A stretch of DNA of 64,000 nucleotides. Source: Brachyspira innocens ATCC 29796 (GTDB lineage Bacteria > Spirochaetota > Brachyspiria > Brachyspirales > Brachyspiraceae). The DNA lies in the NCBI RefSeq assembly GCF_000384655.1, contig NZ_ARQI01000127.1:28575-92574 (forward strand), given 5' to 3'. Shown here piece after piece: positions 63,359-64,000 of the stretch (position 1 is the stretch's first letter; each line of letters begins with the position of its first letter). The position numbers and the translations under genes were made by a program. The notes beneath the pieces were generated by a model, which was not told where the DNA came from, did no database searches, and was given only the letters and a program-made list of their open reading frames with translations.

Positions 63359-63721
63359 ATTAATAAATCCTAAATATAATTTTTAAAACATTGATTATAT
63401 TATATAATAAAATGGAATTTATTAAAAATTTTTATTTTTATTAAATTGCATGATTTTATTTATAAGATTGTATATCTTGTATATTATCTATATTGGAATA
63501 TTAAAATTATATATTTTTGTTATATAAAAAAAATTACTAGACATCTTTATGCATATTTATCAAAAAAATATATCAAGTGTTTATATCATATTCCATATAA
63601 CTTGATATATGCCTGTAATGTTTTATTATATCTTTTTTATTTCTTTATATATTCATAAAAAATTATTCGCTCGCTCTGCGTACCTTCGGTATAGTATATG
63701 ACAAATAAATTTGTTATATGC
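63359..63721. other. intergenic region with the Rpn-tail repeat
   Basis: AT-rich, no credible gene (a 70-residue plus-strand frame is low-complexity and unsupported). The right part, 63661-63721, holds the repeat described separately. Confidence 0.6.
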
Positions 63722-63724
63722 TCA
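63661..63724 (-). repeat. repeat at the 3' end of the Rpn-family gene
   Basis: On the minus strand it begins at the TGA stop of the Rpn-family gene with GAGCATATAACAAATT. It contains a 10-bp hairpin (63696-63705 with 63710-63719, one G-U pair) and a small TACC/GGTA hairpin, then GCAGAGCGAGCGAA. A shorter, related copy lies at 22990-23050. The conserved stop codon and hairpin suggest a terminator that travels with this gene family. Confidence 0.55.
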
Positions 63725-64000
63725 TAATTTTTTTATTTCTTCTATACTTAAGCCTGTTAATTCACTGATAAGATTCAAATCCATATCTCTATCTTTCATA
63801 TTTTTAGCCATAGATATTGCTTTGTTTTTTTCTCCTTCTTCAATTCCTAATCTTCTTTCTTCTTCAAGCATTATTTGATTTCCGTATAGATACGCTTCTC
63901 TTTTATCGTATTCATTCATCATTAATCTATCTTTAATAAAGTTATTGTATCTTTTTTGTACTTCTTCCATTATAGGTTTTTCTTTTACTAAATCTGACAT
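63722..64000 (-). CDS. Rpn/PD-(D/E)XK transposase-family protein, C-terminal fragment
   Basis: The frame runs off the right edge; the first visible Met at 64000 is probably internal because full members are about 280-300 residues. The visible 92 residues are the characteristic C-terminal tail: EVQKRYNNFIKDRLMMNEYDKREAYLYGNQIMLEEERRLGIEEGEKNKAISMAKNMKDRDMDLNLISELTGLSIEEIKKL, a coiled segment followed by a short helix-turn-helix-like end. The nuclease core would lie outside. Rpn-type proteins are recombination-promoting nucleases found in many copies per genome. Confidence 0.8.
   Translation of the reverse strand: MSDLVKEKPIMEEVQKRYNNFIKDRLMMNEYDKREAYLYGNQIMLEEERRLGIEEGEKNKAISMAKNMKDRDMDLNLISELTGLSIEEIKKL

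Noticed and set aside
63446..63658. 70-residue plus-strand frame
   Set aside because: Low-complexity Tyr/Ile-rich translation, no ribosome binding site, AT-rich spacer.

Overview
The window looks like a chromosomal segment of a Brachyspira-type intestinal spirochaete. The DNA is very AT-rich with A/T-ending codons. It has split transketolase genes, an M30-type metalloprotease lipoprotein, LolCDE-like and rhamnose genes, and a terminal fragment of an Rpn/PD-(D/E)XK transposase-family gene. The genus call is inference from gene content; no rRNA, tRNA or CRISPR array was seen.

Layout. 1-3.97 kb: a minus-strand cassette of a small unknown protein, a large membrane protein (SLOG-like, two TM segments, two RCK/TrkA-N-like folds, C-terminal RyR domain), a divergent sigma-70-like protein and the N-terminus of a TIR-domain protein. 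This is the strongest candidate for a little-described conflict or signalling system. 4.6-8.5 kb: pheS-pheT and a phosphoribosyltransferase. 8.5-9.2 kb: a protein with a HEPN-like RX4H motif. 9.4-17.8 kb: lipoprotein-export ABC genes, an MsbA-like exporter, the four dTDP-L-rhamnose genes and an RgpF-like glycan protein. 17.8-20.6 kb: ExbD/TolR, a CAP-domain protein and a secreted metalloprotease. 20.9-22.9 kb: ackA followed by a HepT/MntA (HEPN/MNT, type VII) toxin-antitoxin pair. 23-29.6 kb: an oligopeptide-binding lipoprotein, a DUF4253 protein, a YheO/DauR-like regulator divergent from a MalY/PatB lyase plus dicarboxylate symporter, and a PepSY-like exported protein.

29.7-43.5 kb is largely carbohydrate metabolism on the minus strand: RluA-type pseudouridine synthase, glgC, two tandem HAD phosphatases, a DJ-1-like protein lacking the catalytic Cys, glgA, greA, a sucrose PTS permease and sucrose-6-phosphate hydrolase under a divergent LacI regulator, and a GH3 beta-glucosidase. 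43.7-47.3 kb: PHP and GNAT proteins, kdsA, an SpsF-like cytidylyltransferase and a GIY-YIG protein. 47.5-49.5 kb: a chemoreceptor gene broken by two apparently compensating indels. 49.7-52.5 kb: split transketolase, two tandem BFD-like iron-sulphur proteins and an HdeD-like membrane protein. 52.6-54 kb: rsmH and an FtsL-like protein. 54-60.8 kb: a regulatory operon DUF4132-rpoN-hpf-ptsN-hprK. 60.9-64 kb: two exported proteins (one with ankyrin repeats), a family-4 uracil-DNA glycosylase and the edge of an Rpn-family gene.

Non-coding features include consensus promoters, several hairpin terminators, a perfect 12-nt match to the 16S anti-Shine-Dalgarno tail (4098-4109), two intergenic elements bounded by related inverted repeats (25555-25741 and 45995-46217, the second with a GC-rich structured core), and a repeat shared between the Rpn gene tail and 22990-23050. 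Several starts were moved downstream on ribosome-binding-site or promoter evidence; each case is noted in its entry.
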